A stretch of 64,000 nt of DNA from Bedellia somnulentella (GCA_963576735.1 OY755196.1:10645912-10709911); one strand, 5' to 3'; numbered from the stretch's first letter, positions 48,501 to 56,647 are shown. Notes: generated by a model not told the origin, from the letters alone. Numbers and translations are program-made.

Positions 48501-49853
48501 TATAGAACTAAACATATTAATAATAAGGAATATGTTGTTAAAGCTGTATCTACTTATGAGGTGAATGTGTCTAGGGTTTAGGGTCAGATATTTATGCATA
48601 CATACTAATATAAAATAAAAAATAAAAATAAAAAAGATTTATTTGCCAAGTAACAGATTACACCATTTGTACTTAAACTAACGAACATTGTTTTACAAAT
48701 TGTAATTTATAATGCAGCTATTCTTTAGCTTTTTATGACATATTAAGAGGTCGAGTAGAAAAACAAAAGAATATTTTTTCCTTGTGGCTTGTAGTACAAA
48801 ACAGAACAATAAAACTCTAGTACCTAAACTAGGCCGGGCCTGTATCTTAGGTACTAGTTTTTTCCCATATATTTCATTAATTATTACATTTCAATTTAGA
48901 TAACATATATATTTTAAGGAGGTAAGGTAGGAGCAGAGCGTTATTTTAAAGTTGGGTAGTTATGAATAATAATTTGGTTTTCTACAATAGTATTGTGATC
49001 CAATGAAATAGCGCGCGCGTATGTTCTACATATATATAGAACTAAACATATTAATAATAAGGAATATGTTGTTAAAGCTGTATCTACTTATGAGGTGAAT
49101 GTGTCTAGGGTTTAGGGTGTGATATTTATGCATACATACTAATATGTACGTACTAAATCAATCAACCATACATGCATATACAGTGTGTCCAGTAAATAAA
49201 CGTTCAACCGTTGACCACCAATAGAGGACCCTGTGAAGTGCCCGGAAATGCAATTTTTTTTATTTTAGAAATAAGCCAGGTTTAAGTTGTTTTTTATTTT
49301 TTTAAATTCCTTTGGGCTATTTTGTTATGGTAAGAGGGCAAAAATAGGGATATCGGCATTATTTTTTTTATTAGACTCCTAATGAAGCAAAGAACAGCTT
49401 GGTTAGCAAAAATTGAGGATTAGAGGAGAATTGGTTAGCAAGAGGAGGACAACTTCAACCTGGCTTATTTCTAAACCAGGTTTAATATAATAAAAAAAAT
49501 TTCATTTCCGGGCACTTCACAGGGTCCTCTATTGGTGGTTAACGGTTGGACGTTTATTTACTGGACACCCTGTATAAAAAATATATGATCGTGAGTATAT
49601 GTATGTATGTTCAAGACAAACACGATATTATGATTACCTTAAAAAAAACGTGTAAAAATTTTGACTTATTTTATTTATTTATAATCCTTCACCAAATTAA
49701 TACAATTTAATATATCTCTCTTAACAGGTAACAAAAAAGAAGATGACGCGTTACGAGAAGCAAATGAAGAGATTTATAGATCAAAAACGACTGAAAAGCG
49801 GATCTAGGCGGGCCGTGGAGATATCTATCGAAGGCCGCAAGATGGCGCTGTAA
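30536..49853 (+). CDS. IWS1: IWS1 transcription elongation factor with RS-rich N-terminus
   Basis: Partner of Spt6 at elongating RNA polymerase II, linking elongation to histone marks and mRNA export. Exons: 30536-30551, 34362-34390, 35572-36431, 36997-37040, 41666-41795, 42972-43125, 43318-43690, 45121-45205, 46014-46131, 49728-49853; 1935 nt, 644 aa, all phases agree, stop TAA at 49851. Residues 6-316 are almost entirely Arg-Ser-Lys repeats; 318-360 are acidic; GRKRRR (381-386) is a likely nuclear signal. Residues 386-535 match the conserved IWS1 core, including [30 protein letters not shown] and [10 protein letters not shown] (TFIIS N-terminal-type helical domain). The C-terminus has [16 protein letters not shown] and ends [11 protein letters not shown], like human KISIEGNKMPL. 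The RS repeats are unlike the acidic repeats of human IWS1. Introns are crowded with Family A repeats. Confidence 0.96.
30990..31226 (-). mobile_element. Family A SINE, diverged
   Basis: GCTGGCTATAAATTGCTAAA, GGTTGGTGATGGGTCTCCAA, GCTATTCTAAACC; first of a cluster in IWS1 intron 1. Confidence 0.75.
31312..31560 (+). mobile_element. Family A SINE, full length
   Basis: Starts CTGTGTAGTGTCGGCTTAGA and ends GTGAGTATATGTATGTATAT. Confidence 0.88.
31721..31965 (+). mobile_element. Family A SINE, full length
   Basis: Starts CTGTGTAGTGTCGGCTTAGA; ends CAGCCGTGAGTATATTTATG. Confidence 0.88.
32116..32373 (+). mobile_element. Family A SINE, full length
   Basis: Starts CTGTGTAGTGTCGGCTTAGA; ends GTGAGTATATGTATGTATGT. 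Close to consensus, so relatively young. Confidence 0.9.
32616..32870 (+). mobile_element. Family A SINE with small deletions
   Basis: CTGTGTAGTGCCAGCAGCAC lacks part of the head; otherwise complete to a long (TATG)n tail. Confidence 0.88.
32900..33075 (+). mobile_element. LINE 3' end, decayed
   Basis: GTGCTCAGAAAGACGGGCAT, GTATGAAAAGATTGATGAT and TAGTGTCTGCATAGGCAA align to the last 60 codons of the 46 kb LINE with deletions. Confidence 0.55.
33222..33253 (+). repeat. (TTTAA)n-type microsatellite
   Basis: AATTTAATTTAATT repeats next to a T-run, perhaps the tail of a retroelement piece at 33120-33215. Confidence 0.7.
33440..33710. mobile_element. Family A remains, scrambled
   Basis: AATCCCAAAAAGGGGTAGCC and GCCACTT (minus), then GGCATTTTAAGTTATTGTTG and GATGTGGCTGGAGACC (plus). 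Very worn. Confidence 0.4.
33791..34132. mobile_element. Family A composite with 5' inversion
   Basis: 33791-33868 is a plus-strand head. 33869-34077 is a minus-strand segment spanning the first 170 bp or so of the consensus. 34078-34132 is a plus-strand tail (GGAATTTATAGCTGTGAGTA). A 19-bp piece, GCCGGCACTACACAGCAAA, is tandemly doubled at 34038-34075. Confidence 0.8.
34143..34330 (-). mobile_element. Family A SINE, internal deletions
   Basis: CATACACATACTTACACTCA, AGAAGGGGTAGCCAGAGCTT, then GAACGCATCGCCCAAAACAC; about 30 bp before IWS1 exon 2. Confidence 0.75.
34440..34655 (-). mobile_element. Family A SINE, old copy
   Basis: GTGGGAATTCCTCAACCA, AGTAAAATAAAGGATCG, GAAGAAATGGGTTAGTGCTA. 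Confidence 0.5.
34692..34944 (+). mobile_element. Family A SINE, full length
   Basis: CTGTGTAGTATCGGCTTAGA to GCCGTGAGTATTTGTATGTA, in IWS1 intron 2. Confidence 0.88.
35275..35470 (+). mobile_element. Family B SINE, 3' half
   Basis: AATTTATCATGGTTGTTAAT, AAAACGGCGATAGGCCTGCC, CCCTATCACGTAAGTATACT, GGCGTGAACGTTTA; about 100 bp upstream of IWS1 exon 3. Confidence 0.75.
36596..36860 (+). mobile_element. Family D tRNA-derived SINE
   Basis: Head GCCGTGGCCGAATGGGTAG (A box) and GCGGGTTCGATTCCCGCTG (B box), then CATTTATGTGATGAGCATAA and a body ending in TGTCCGTATATATTTATA. The presumed acceptor stem does not pair, so it is not a working tRNA. A second copy is at 53175-53400, inverted. Confidence 0.8.
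37903..39258. mobile_element. Foldback DNA element with 320-bp inverted repeats
   Basis: Arms 37903-38219 and 38932-39258 are near-perfect inverse copies starting TCCGGTCAATTTA. The central 700 bp carries a minus-strand coding fragment with a Cys-rich CXC motif. The element sits in IWS1 intron 4. I cannot assign it to a named superfamily; no clear target duplication is visible. Confidence 0.85.
38438..38830 (-). pseudogene. CXC (tesmin/TSO1-like) protein fragment inside the foldback element
   Basis: Open reading on the minus strand from about 38830 ([20 protein letters not shown]) through [36 protein letters not shown], to a run of Glu and stop at 38438. The spacing of C-x-C-x3-C residues resembles the tesmin/TSO1 CXC module, a DNA-binding zinc motif. 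There is no ATG before the conserved block, only the internal MVDN. It is read as the C-terminal end of a larger transposon protein kept in a deleted element. Confidence 0.65.
39878..40095 (+). mobile_element. Family A SINE
   Basis: GTGCAGTGCCGGCTTAGAAT to AACCGTGAGTAGATT; small deletion before the tail. Confidence 0.82.
40333..40582 (-). mobile_element. Family A SINE, full length
   Basis: ACATACATATTCTCACGGCC to GCCGGCACTACACAGCAAAT. Confidence 0.85.
40627..40770 (+). mobile_element. Family A SINE, old 5' part
   Basis: TAGTATCAGCTTAGAATAAC, GTCGTGCGAGGCGACTTAAG, CCCGCTCAACTCC; abuts the next copy tail to tail. Confidence 0.6.
40771..41027 (-). mobile_element. Family A SINE, full length, young
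   Basis: ATACATACATACATATACTC to GCCGACACTACACAGCAC; very close to consensus. Confidence 0.9.
41149..41264 (+). mobile_element. Family A SINE, 3' half
   Basis: ACCATCTTTTCCCCACTCAA to GCCGTGAGTATTTGTTTG. Confidence 0.8.
41353..41577 (-). mobile_element. Family A SINE, diverged
   Basis: ATATACTCATGGCTATAAAT to GTGCTATTCTAAGTCTACAT; about 90 bp upstream of IWS1 exon 5. Confidence 0.75.
41846..41945. mobile_element. Family C fragment
   Basis: AGGAAAGAAAAAATTCGACA, GGGGATCGAACCCGCGAC (inverted tRNA-like B-box arm), then TAATAATCCCCACATTAG tail; 50 bp after IWS1 exon 5. Confidence 0.65.
42327..42684 (-). mobile_element. Family B SINE, near full length
   Basis: CATAACATAACATAAACGTT to the tRNA-like head GTTCTACCCACTGAGCTATC; a small deletion removes GTGGGTTTCC of the body. 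Confidence 0.9.
43825..44086 (-). mobile_element. Family A SINE, full length
   Basis: AGCATACATACATACATACA to CCGACACTACACGGCAAA, in IWS1 intron 7. Confidence 0.88.
44345..44698 (-). mobile_element. Family B SINE, full length
   Basis: ACATAAAAGTTCACGCCGAA to CCACTGGGCTATCACGGTTG; A and B boxes readable on the minus strand. Confidence 0.92.
44884..45020. mobile_element. Small foldback MITE, about 135 bp
   Basis: CGCCCGATTTCTTGATTG...AGCTGAGAACGACTTAAG at the left is inverted at the right (CTTAAGTTGTTCTCAGCT...CAGAAATCGGGCG), about 45-bp arms with a 45-bp centre. Confidence 0.75.
45298..45506 (-). mobile_element. Family A SINE, old copy
   Basis: GTATGCTCACGGATATTGAT to TTTAAGCCGACGCTACACAA; about 95 bp after IWS1 exon 8. 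Confidence 0.65.
45645..45898 (-). mobile_element. Family A SINE, full length
   Basis: GATACATACATATATACTTA to CTAAGCCGACACTACACAGA; about 115 bp before IWS1 exon 9. Confidence 0.88.
46215..48065 (-). mobile_element. 5'-truncated LINE, reverse transcriptase with one stop
   Basis: A minus-strand open frame from about 48065 to 46517 covers the reverse transcriptase: [81 protein letters not shown], and the catalytic [11 protein letters not shown]. After KIEKGML a TGA (46517-46519) replaces the Arg codon expected before WFGHI; the same frame then runs on to 46250 with [17 protein letters not shown] and [12 protein letters not shown]. The 3' end is GGCGTGAGTATATG plus (TATG)n. The endonuclease domain is missing. 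It lies antisense in IWS1 intron 9. Clade not assigned; the microsatellite tail would suit an RTE-like lineage. Confidence 0.9.
48100..48466 (+). mobile_element. Family B SINE, full length
   Basis: Head GTGATAGCCCAGTAGGTAGA (A box) and GTGTTCAAATCCTGGG (B box), body AAAACGGCGATAGGC, CCCTATCACGTGAGTACACT, end GGCGTGAACGTTTATGTTAT. Best copy for defining the family. Confidence 0.93.
48484..48612 (+). pseudogene. Decayed IWS1 exon 9 copy 1
   Basis: 48522-48574 reads [18 protein letters not shown], matching exon 9 [18 protein letters not shown] (46077-46131) with 42 of 55 bases identical and the frame kept. The donor GGGTAAGT has become GGGTTTAG. Confidence 0.75.
48613..49017. other. Spacer between the two exon 9 copies
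   Basis: Begins with an A-rich (AAATA)n stretch followed by GATTTATTTGCCAAG, which looks like an inverted retroelement end; the rest is unrecognised. Confidence 0.35.
49018..49145 (+). pseudogene. Decayed IWS1 exon 9 copy 2
   Basis: Practically identical over about 100 bp to copy 1 (TTCTACATATATATAGAACT start, NKEYVV reading at 49056-49110, same GTTTAGGG border), so copy 1 and copy 2 separated recently. Confidence 0.75.
49181..49572. mobile_element. TA-flanked MITE with about 115-bp inverted repeats
   Basis: Left end CAGTGTGTCCAGTAAATAAA and right end CAGGGTGTCCAGTAAATAAA (inverse strand); arms continue through CACCAATAGAGGACCCTGTG and GAAGTGCCCGGAAATG. TA at 49179-49180 and 49573-49574. 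Tc1/mariner-type target; no coding content. It lies 155 bp before the last IWS1 exon. Confidence 0.92.
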
Positions 49854-50004
49854 ACAGTATAGGATTTTAAAATATATTTAAAATTGAATTTTTAGGTCAG
49901 AAAACAGGCATTTTGAAGATGTACAGAGCATTGGATTTAATGTAATAGTTCTTGAAGGATGTTTTAGTGGTTTTTTTTTATCTATAAAAGGTTTCCATTA
50001 ATTT

Positions 50005-50101
50005 GGCAGTACTTGCAGCTTCCAAAAATGGCTAAAAAGCTTCCAATTCTGACGCTCTGCCTACCTGTTTTGGGATTTACAGCTGTGAGTATATGTATGA
50101 T
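50005..50101 (+). mobile_element. Family A SINE, 3' half, diverged
   Basis: GGCAGTACTTGCAGCTTCCA to ACAGCTGTGAGTATATGTAT. Confidence 0.6.
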
Positions 50102-50633
50102 GTGAAGATCTATATCTTATAACAGGATCGGAAAACATGGATAAATTTGAATTAAATGGGGATCCAAAGTGATAATAATAAAAGTATAGAGCATATAGAA
50201 GAATCTAATGGAAGTAAGAGATGTATGTCCAGAACGTCGCACAAAGCTAAAACTAGTGGAAACCAACCCATATGATAATTAAATTTTATAGTAAAACTAC
50301 TTTTAGTAAGATACTATCAAAATTGTCAGGACCTTTTACCAATCACAAAATTATTTGCGAATATTCATAAGAAATCTCTTCTTTTTTGAAGTCGATTGAA
50401 AAGTTTTGAATAGAATGGTCACACATTTATATTTTAGATTCAATTAAATGTATGCGATAAATTTGTAAATAGTTTAGGTAAATTAAAATTGTGATTTTTC
50501 CTGCGCTTTCAGTCCAACACATTTTAAAGTACTTTTTTATTTTATTTTAAAGAAAACGGTAATTTGAGTTATTCTGACGCTGATGTCAGGAAAATATTCT
50601 ATTAATGTATTAAAAACAGGTGTATGTTTTAAT

Positions 50634-50966
50634 CAAATCACTAATAAATTAAGCAAATCAAAATTTTCGTTACCAGCGGGATTCGAACCCACGACATCCA
50701 GGTATACGCCCCCGTCGCTCTGCCAACTGAGCTATGGTATCAAGTGAACACTCGATAATAAAAGTTTAATAACTCGGTAATAGATGGCGCTAACACTAGT
50801 AAAGGTGTAAAGGAACAAGGAAATACAAATTTTCGCGCGTGTGGTCACTCGATACCATAGCTCAGTTGGCAGTGGGATGGGGGCGTATACCCGGATGTCT
50901 TGGGTTCGAGTCCCGGTCTAATTTCGAAAATTTTTATTTGCTTTATTGATTTGTAATAATCGTTAT
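50634..50966. mobile_element. Family C foldback with two tRNA-like heads
   Basis: The left arm (about 50640-50748) and right arm (about 50845-50955) are inverse copies over about 105 bp. Each contains a tRNA-like sequence: ATAGCTCAGTTGGCAG (A box) and GGGTTCGAATCCCGC or GGGTTCGAGTCCCGG (B box). The spacer ATAGATGGCGCTAACACTAG...AAAGGTGTAAAGGAA resembles 9520-9590 in the other large Family C copy. The anticodon arm is over-long in both, so these are derived tRNAs. Confidence 0.85.
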
Positions 50967-51384
50967 CGCAAAACAAAGCCTAATTAGGTGTATATTTTAT
51001 TTTATTCTTACAGCATAAATATAGCAATGACAAATTAGCTATGTGATAATGCAATCAATTGTGTTGAATTGAAAATATAGGAATGTAGAGAAGTCAGTTT
51101 TGTATATTAAGAAAATATACTTTTTTTACTTATCTGTCCAAGTTAGTTGGCACAGCCAATGTGACATTATTTTTAGGGTGGTTTTTAATGGACGGATTCA
51201 TCTTTGAAATCAAAAGATGTCTTTCAAATGGTGAAAGTTAATCTGTCCATTGAAAATCGATAATTTTAAGTTAATTCTTCTATGTAATGCAATTCAAAAC
51301 TATTGTAAGATAAATAAAGTTATAACAAATAAATATGGCTTTTATATTGTAATTCCCTTTCACTTACTTTGTTCTTAAATCTAC

Positions 51385-51670
51385 ACAAAACTCAAACATT
51401 CACGCCGTATAAAGGGGTTGGCAGAGGTACTAATACTTCTGAACATCACGTGACATTGTCACCTGGTGTTCAGCGTACCCACGCCACGTTTTGCTTTGAG
51501 TGTACTCACGTGACTGTTTTGTTTGCATCCACGGTCACATGACTAAGTACAACTCAGCCACGTGGGTTTAATTGCGATATGTTTAGAAACGACAAATTTG
51601 TGTAAGCCCGACCCGGAATTTGAACCCTCAGTCTGTACGATAAGCAGTGTTCTACCCACTGAGCTAAACC
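51385..51670 (-). mobile_element. Family B SINE, diverged with deletions
   Basis: AACATTCACGCCGTATAAAG, GGCAGAGGTACTAATACTTC, TGAACATCACGTGACATTGT and head TTCTACCCACTGAGCTAAAC. Confidence 0.82.
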
Positions 51671-51879
51671 AGCTTTGGTATATTTGAAGATTATATCACT
51701 CATCATTACTACCCCCATATTTTTCCATCGAGTGGTTCGTGTCTATACTGAAACTGGCGATTTCAATAATCTTCTACCCTGAACAAGTTTGAGTTGGCAA
51801 ACTAACGACTACAATCTTGCTCAACATGCCCTCCCAAGATTAATTAAACTTAACATTAATTAATAACAAAATTATTTAT

Positions 51880-51972
51880 TCACGCAACTTCCAAAAGTGG
51901 CTGAGGAATTAATAATTCCCTAGCTCTGGCTACCCCTTCAAGGGATTTATAGCCGTGAGTATATGTATGGAT
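51880..51972 (+). mobile_element. Family A SINE, 3' third
   Basis: CACGCAACTTCCAAAAGTGG to GCCGTGAGTATATGTATGG. Confidence 0.8.
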
Positions 51973-52044
51973 GTTATCAATCTTCTCTCGTCACTTCGTG
52001 ATACAGATGAAAAGGAGTGATGATAAATAGATGACTATATCAAG

Positions 52045-52290
52045 GTAAGTTGAGTGGGGAAAAGATGGTAAAATAAAGGTTGTTGGTGATGGGTCTCCAA
52101 CCGCATCGCCCAAAAATCCCTTATAAGCCCCGATACCGTTAGTCGCCTCTTACGTATACCCATCGGAAGAAATGGGGTAGTGCTATTCTAAGCCGACACT
52201 ACACAGCAATACTTTCCAAACGTGGCTGAGGAATTTCGAATTCCTTAGCTCTGGCCATAGCCATGAGTATATGTATGTATGTATATCAAG
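52045..52290. mobile_element. Family A SINE with 5' inversion
   Basis: 52045-52210 is the first two-thirds of the SINE in minus orientation (AAGTTGAGTGGGGAAAAGAT to CCGACACTACACAGCA). 52211-52290 is the last third in plus orientation (ACTTTCCAAACGTGGCTGAG to GAGTATATGTATGTATGTAT). Together they make one element. Confidence 0.85.
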
Positions 52291-52552
52291 GTACCAACAA
52301 CGCTCCATAGTCATTATAGAACCTCGTTAACTGACAGAGGTTTGTCAGCATCGTGCAAAGTGGTGATCAATAGTTTCTGACACGCGAGGCAAGGATATGT
52401 TAATTATAATAATGATAGTGGGACGGAAATATTGGGTACACGAGTAGTTAATCCCTCCGAAATGGAATCTGAATTTTTAGAAGATATACAATTAATTTAA
52501 TACTCAGCTTGTAAAATTATACCAAATTCGTATAAAAATTGAAAATCGAGAC

Positions 52553-52626
52553 GAGCGACAAAGTGGCAAACAATAGTCTCTGCCTACTTCAATGGGAAAT
52601 AATTGCGTGAGTATATGTATGTATGG
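52553..52626 (+). mobile_element. LINE 3' terminus
   Basis: GCGACAAAGTGGCAAACAAT, CTCTGCCTACTTCAATGGGA and TTGCGTGAGTATATGTATGT: the last 70 bp of the 46 kb LINE type. Confidence 0.7.
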
Positions 52627-52898
52627 TATAAAAATTAATATTTCTGAGTTCATCTCCCAGAAATCGAAATCGATACCTCCAGGTCTTAGGCAAAACGAAG
52701 CGTGAGACGGAGGCAGTTTATATATATTTTTAAATTGAAAAGTATGGTGAAGCAACATAGGCCACAGCTCAAACAACAGCAAGCAGAAACATAAAAAGTC
52801 CTCAAAATATTGCCCAGCGGGGGATTAACTCCATTTCTAAGTTGAGTTTATAGCATCTTCGTAATATAACGTAAGCTCGGGAGTTAAAATAAAATAAA

Positions 52899-53152
52899 TA
52901 TACATACATACATATACTCACGGCTATAAATTCCTTACGGGGTAGCCAGAGCTTTGGAATGAGAAATTCCTCAGCCACTTTTGGAAGTTGATTGGGAAAA
53001 AGATAGTAATAAAAAAGAAATTTTTTTGGTGATAGGTCTCCAACCACATCGCCCAAAAATTATTTAAGAAGCCCCTATACCCTTAGTCGCCTCTTACGAT
53101 CACCCACGGGTAGAAATGGGGTATTGTTATACTAAGCCAACACTACACGGCA
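52899..53152 (-). mobile_element. Family A SINE, full length
   Basis: ATACATACATACATATACTC to CTAAGCCAACACTACACGGC. Confidence 0.86.
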
Positions 53153-53174
53153 ATTAAAAATAAATATATACGGA

Positions 53175-53400
53175 ACAAATAAATATATAATACACAGATC
53201 ATGATCAGGGCTACTAAACTAAGTACTATGGGAACTTGTATTATAGGATACTAATTCAACGATATATCTAATATTATATTATTCATATATAAAACATCCA
53301 AGGCTAAGAAACAACCGTTTATGCTCATCATATAAATGTTGCTCTCAGCGGGGATCGAGCTCGCAACCTCCGGATCGAGAAGCTAATCGAGTAGTATATA
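53175..53400 (-). mobile_element. Family D tRNA-derived SINE, 5' end broken
   Basis: ATTCAACGATATATCTAATA, CGTTTATGCTCATCATATAA, then the inverted B-box arm GCGGGGATCGAGCTCGCAAC; the A-box side is lost near the Family A insertion at 53409. Confidence 0.72.
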
Positions 53401-53408
53401 GGAGAGAT

Positions 53409-53663
53409 AATACCACATACATACATACATATACTCACGGTTGTAAATCCCTAGAAGGGGTAGCCGGAGCTAAGGAATTATAAATTCCTCACTCACTTTT
53501 GGAAGTCGCGTGGGGAAAAGATGGTGAAATAAAGGTTGTTGGTGATGGGTCTCCAACCGCATCGCCCAAAAATCCCTTAAAAGCCCCAATACCGTTAGTC
53601 GCCTCTTACGTACACCCATCGGTAGAAACCGGGTAGTGCTATTCTAAGCCGACACTACACGGT
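53409..53663 (-). mobile_element. Family A SINE, full length
   Basis: ACATACATACATACATATAC to CTAAGCCGACACTACACGGT. Confidence 0.88.
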
Positions 53664-53925
53664 GAACCCGCGACCACGGCATTTGTATTTAAAGGGACAA
53701 GCGTGCTTCCAGTGCAGATCTTGGTAATGAAATAGTGAAGCTTAGGGCAGGGCTGATAGCCTAAAGTTAGTCGTAAATAAAAGTATTAGTATTATTTGAA
53801 ATTCTGCTTCCTTTGCACGTTTAAACTTTATACATACATGCATAAAATCACTGCTAAAAATTAATAAGCAGGATGGATGAAAGGAAAGAACAGAGGTTTG
53901 TCAGAAGGTCTAACCTTCAAGGTTC

Positions 53926-54175
53926 ATACATATACTCACGGCTATAAATCCCTAAAAGGGATACCTAGAGCTACAGAATCAGAAAATTCTTCAGCCACTT
54001 TTGGAAGCTTAGTTTGAAAAATATTGTAAAATGAATGTTTTTGATGACGGGTCTCCAACGGCATCGCCCAAAAATCACTTCAAAAGCCCCGATACACTTA
54101 GCTGCCTCTTACGATCACCCAATGGATGAAATAGGGTAGTGCTATTCTAACCCGATAGTATGCAGCAAGGTGACA
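53926..54175 (-). mobile_element. Family A SINE, diverged
   Basis: CATACATATACTCACGGCTA to GCTATTCTAACCCGATAGTA. Confidence 0.8.
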
Positions 54176-56640
54176 ACAATAATTACGTCCATATCTCTTC
54201 CAACTCCTATTAACATATATTTCTGACGTGGCTCCAAACGAAAATATGGCAAATGGTTATTGGTATGATCATCTCGCAAAAGTACCGTTTTACTGTCTGA
54301 AATATTTTTAATAACCTTCGTTTGACCTTGGACTCACTGCACGAGTGTGACACGAATATATTTTACAAGAAGTAAGAAGAGGCACGGACGAAATTAACGT
54401 TTCTGTCTTCAAGAGGAGTCTAACTAATGGCGTGAGTAGAAGAAATTATGGTTTAAGTGAGTAAAATTAAAGTCTTGAATAAAGTTTTATTGTTTATTTC
54501 ATCATTTTTAAATAATAATGTATGAAATGCTGGACTTACAATTGTCTGTTATACAAACAAATACAAAATAAACAATTATCAAAATTGTCTAGTGCGTTTG
54601 CCAAAAAACATTCACATACAAAAAAGGCTAAATAAAGAGCTGATTATAAATTCATTGCACATTGATCAAAATCTATTGCGTACTTATTTGACTAAAAAAA
54701 AGTCTTATAAAAAAAAAACACACTTAAAAATAAACATGTAAACTTAAAAAGTTAAAATCGTTGATTATAAAATGAGCAGAAAAAAATCACGAACATCTAA
54801 CAAAACTAAAATATATATCATTTATGTTTCCAAATTCATGTACTTTACTTTTAACTTATAAATTAAATTATCGAATAAAACTTCACGACCTTAGTATAAA
54901 ATGGACAAGCGAAATGACATTTCTGGTCTTACATCCAAAACATTGTAATATTAATCTCTTAGTGATCTGCAACTAATAATTAACTACTGACTTATAAATA
55001 TTTCCTCACAAGTCAAATAATTAAAATTATTTTAACAACTTGTCAATAAATGATTAAAAAAATCTACAACATTCCAAAATCGCCGTGACATTATAAAAAA
55101 ACGTTAAAATGAAAATTAAAAAAAAACCTTAAATTAGCTTTATATATTTAAGCAAAATATTAATTTCTTGGACAACGCTTATTGTGCGATTACTCACTGC
55201 TAACACTACAAACTTACAAATATTTATTTACAAGCAATATATAAATCACATTTAATTTCATAATTCTAATATAAAAAGTATTTTCCGAATCACAAAACAT
55301 CGATTTCTATGCCATTATTTAATAAGTAATCGTTTATAACTAAATATCATTAATTAAAGGCTAAAAACTAAGTGATGAAAAACAAGAATATATTGTAAGA
55401 AAACTAAAATATCGTTTCGAAAAAAAACTTAATTTTGTTTGTGTTTGTTATGATTCTTTCTGAGAGCTTGATTGTGAATGAATGAATTACAATGATTCTT
55501 TCTGAGAGCTAAGTATGAATGAATGAATTACAATAATTCATTCTGAGAGCTAAGTATGCATGAATGAATTACAATAATTCATTCGTTCATGCCTTTTTTG
55601 ACATTAAAAGATTTACCATTTTATGTGTATGTTTCGATAGTAATAGTAGGTACAGATAGTTTATTTAGTGATACCTTTGTATTGTTGATTTAGATTCCAT
55701 TTTGATGATTTTTGCCCCTCTCTTAAGAACGTCACGCTTTTAGAGAAATAAGGATTGAGAAAGTTAAAAATCAGGAAGGGTCATAAGCAGAAGTACCTTG
55801 AGACGATAAAATTGAATTATATAAAAAAATAATACTTGCTTATTTAATTGCTCACCATTTTAAATGGTTGCAATATTTAAAAACGTATAATGCCAATAAT
55901 AAAATAATAATATTTAAGAACAGAAATACATTAGCTGTTAAAAATACCATAAGAAAAAAAGAGTGACGTTATTTATCAATGGCATTTTACTGTTGTATTG
56001 ATTCAATCAAAATAATCAATTTGACTATGAAGCCAGCTTCAAAATAGACTTAAACAATTGATTTAAACGTTTTAAATGTGGTAACAAGTATTTTTTAAAT
56101 GATTTTGACAATATAACCAAATGACAATGCATCATTATTTTCCTAGAACGTATCACAAAAAAACACTAATAATTTTATAACACAAATTTATAATTTCACA
56201 ACGATGTATTGTAGTTTTAATTTAATATACTTATTTCATAATTGGGGTATCAATGCTTGGTAGTTTGATTTAAGAGAGCAATCATATTATATAATAGAAA
56301 AAAAAATTAAACAATACGGCATATTTTTTTTGGCGACTGCCTTTTAATACCATATTTTTTTTCAGAAATTACGAGTAAAATGACAATTGACAACTGTCAT
56401 TTTGGGACAAACTGCGACCATGAAGGTATTAAGGGCATCCCCTCGCTTAACAGGTATTCCCTCACTTTTATTAAAAACATGTTTGATTCTCCATTTATGT
56501 CATATCTTCAGGGTAGTATGTAATTCTAGAAATCTCATCTTATCTAACCGCTTTTAAGTTCGAAAAAACATAACAATTTCATGTATTTTATTAACAAGTA
56601 AAGCTTTTATTTATTGTATGACGCAACCTTATGACATTGA
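54176..56640. other. AT-rich intergenic region, no recognised gene
   Basis: Between IWS1 and the unrecognised gene. AATAAA signals occur on both strands near 54478-54500, so it may include the far end of a long 3' UTR of the minus-strand gene. The only structured feature is the minisatellite at 55451-55590. Confidence 0.45.
55451..55590 (+). repeat. Minisatellite, about 42-bp period, 3.3 copies
   Basis: GATTCTTTCTGAGAGC followed by AATGAATGAATTACAA repeats with starts near 55452, 55494, 55535 and 55576; later copies change GATTC to AATTC. Confidence 0.85.
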
Positions 56641-56647
56641 TTGATTA

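Larger units (their letters stand above)
49854..51330 (+). other. IWS1 downstream region / probable 3' UTR
   Basis: Contains a Family A 3' piece and a Family C foldback. AATAAA near 51311 could be the polyadenylation signal; earlier ones are possible. UTR extent is inferred. Confidence 0.3.

Noticed and set aside
50664..50925. Two tRNA genes in opposite orientation
   Set aside because: Anticodon arm is about five bases too long in both and they lie in the arms of an inverted repeat; treated as derived tRNA sequences in a mobile element.
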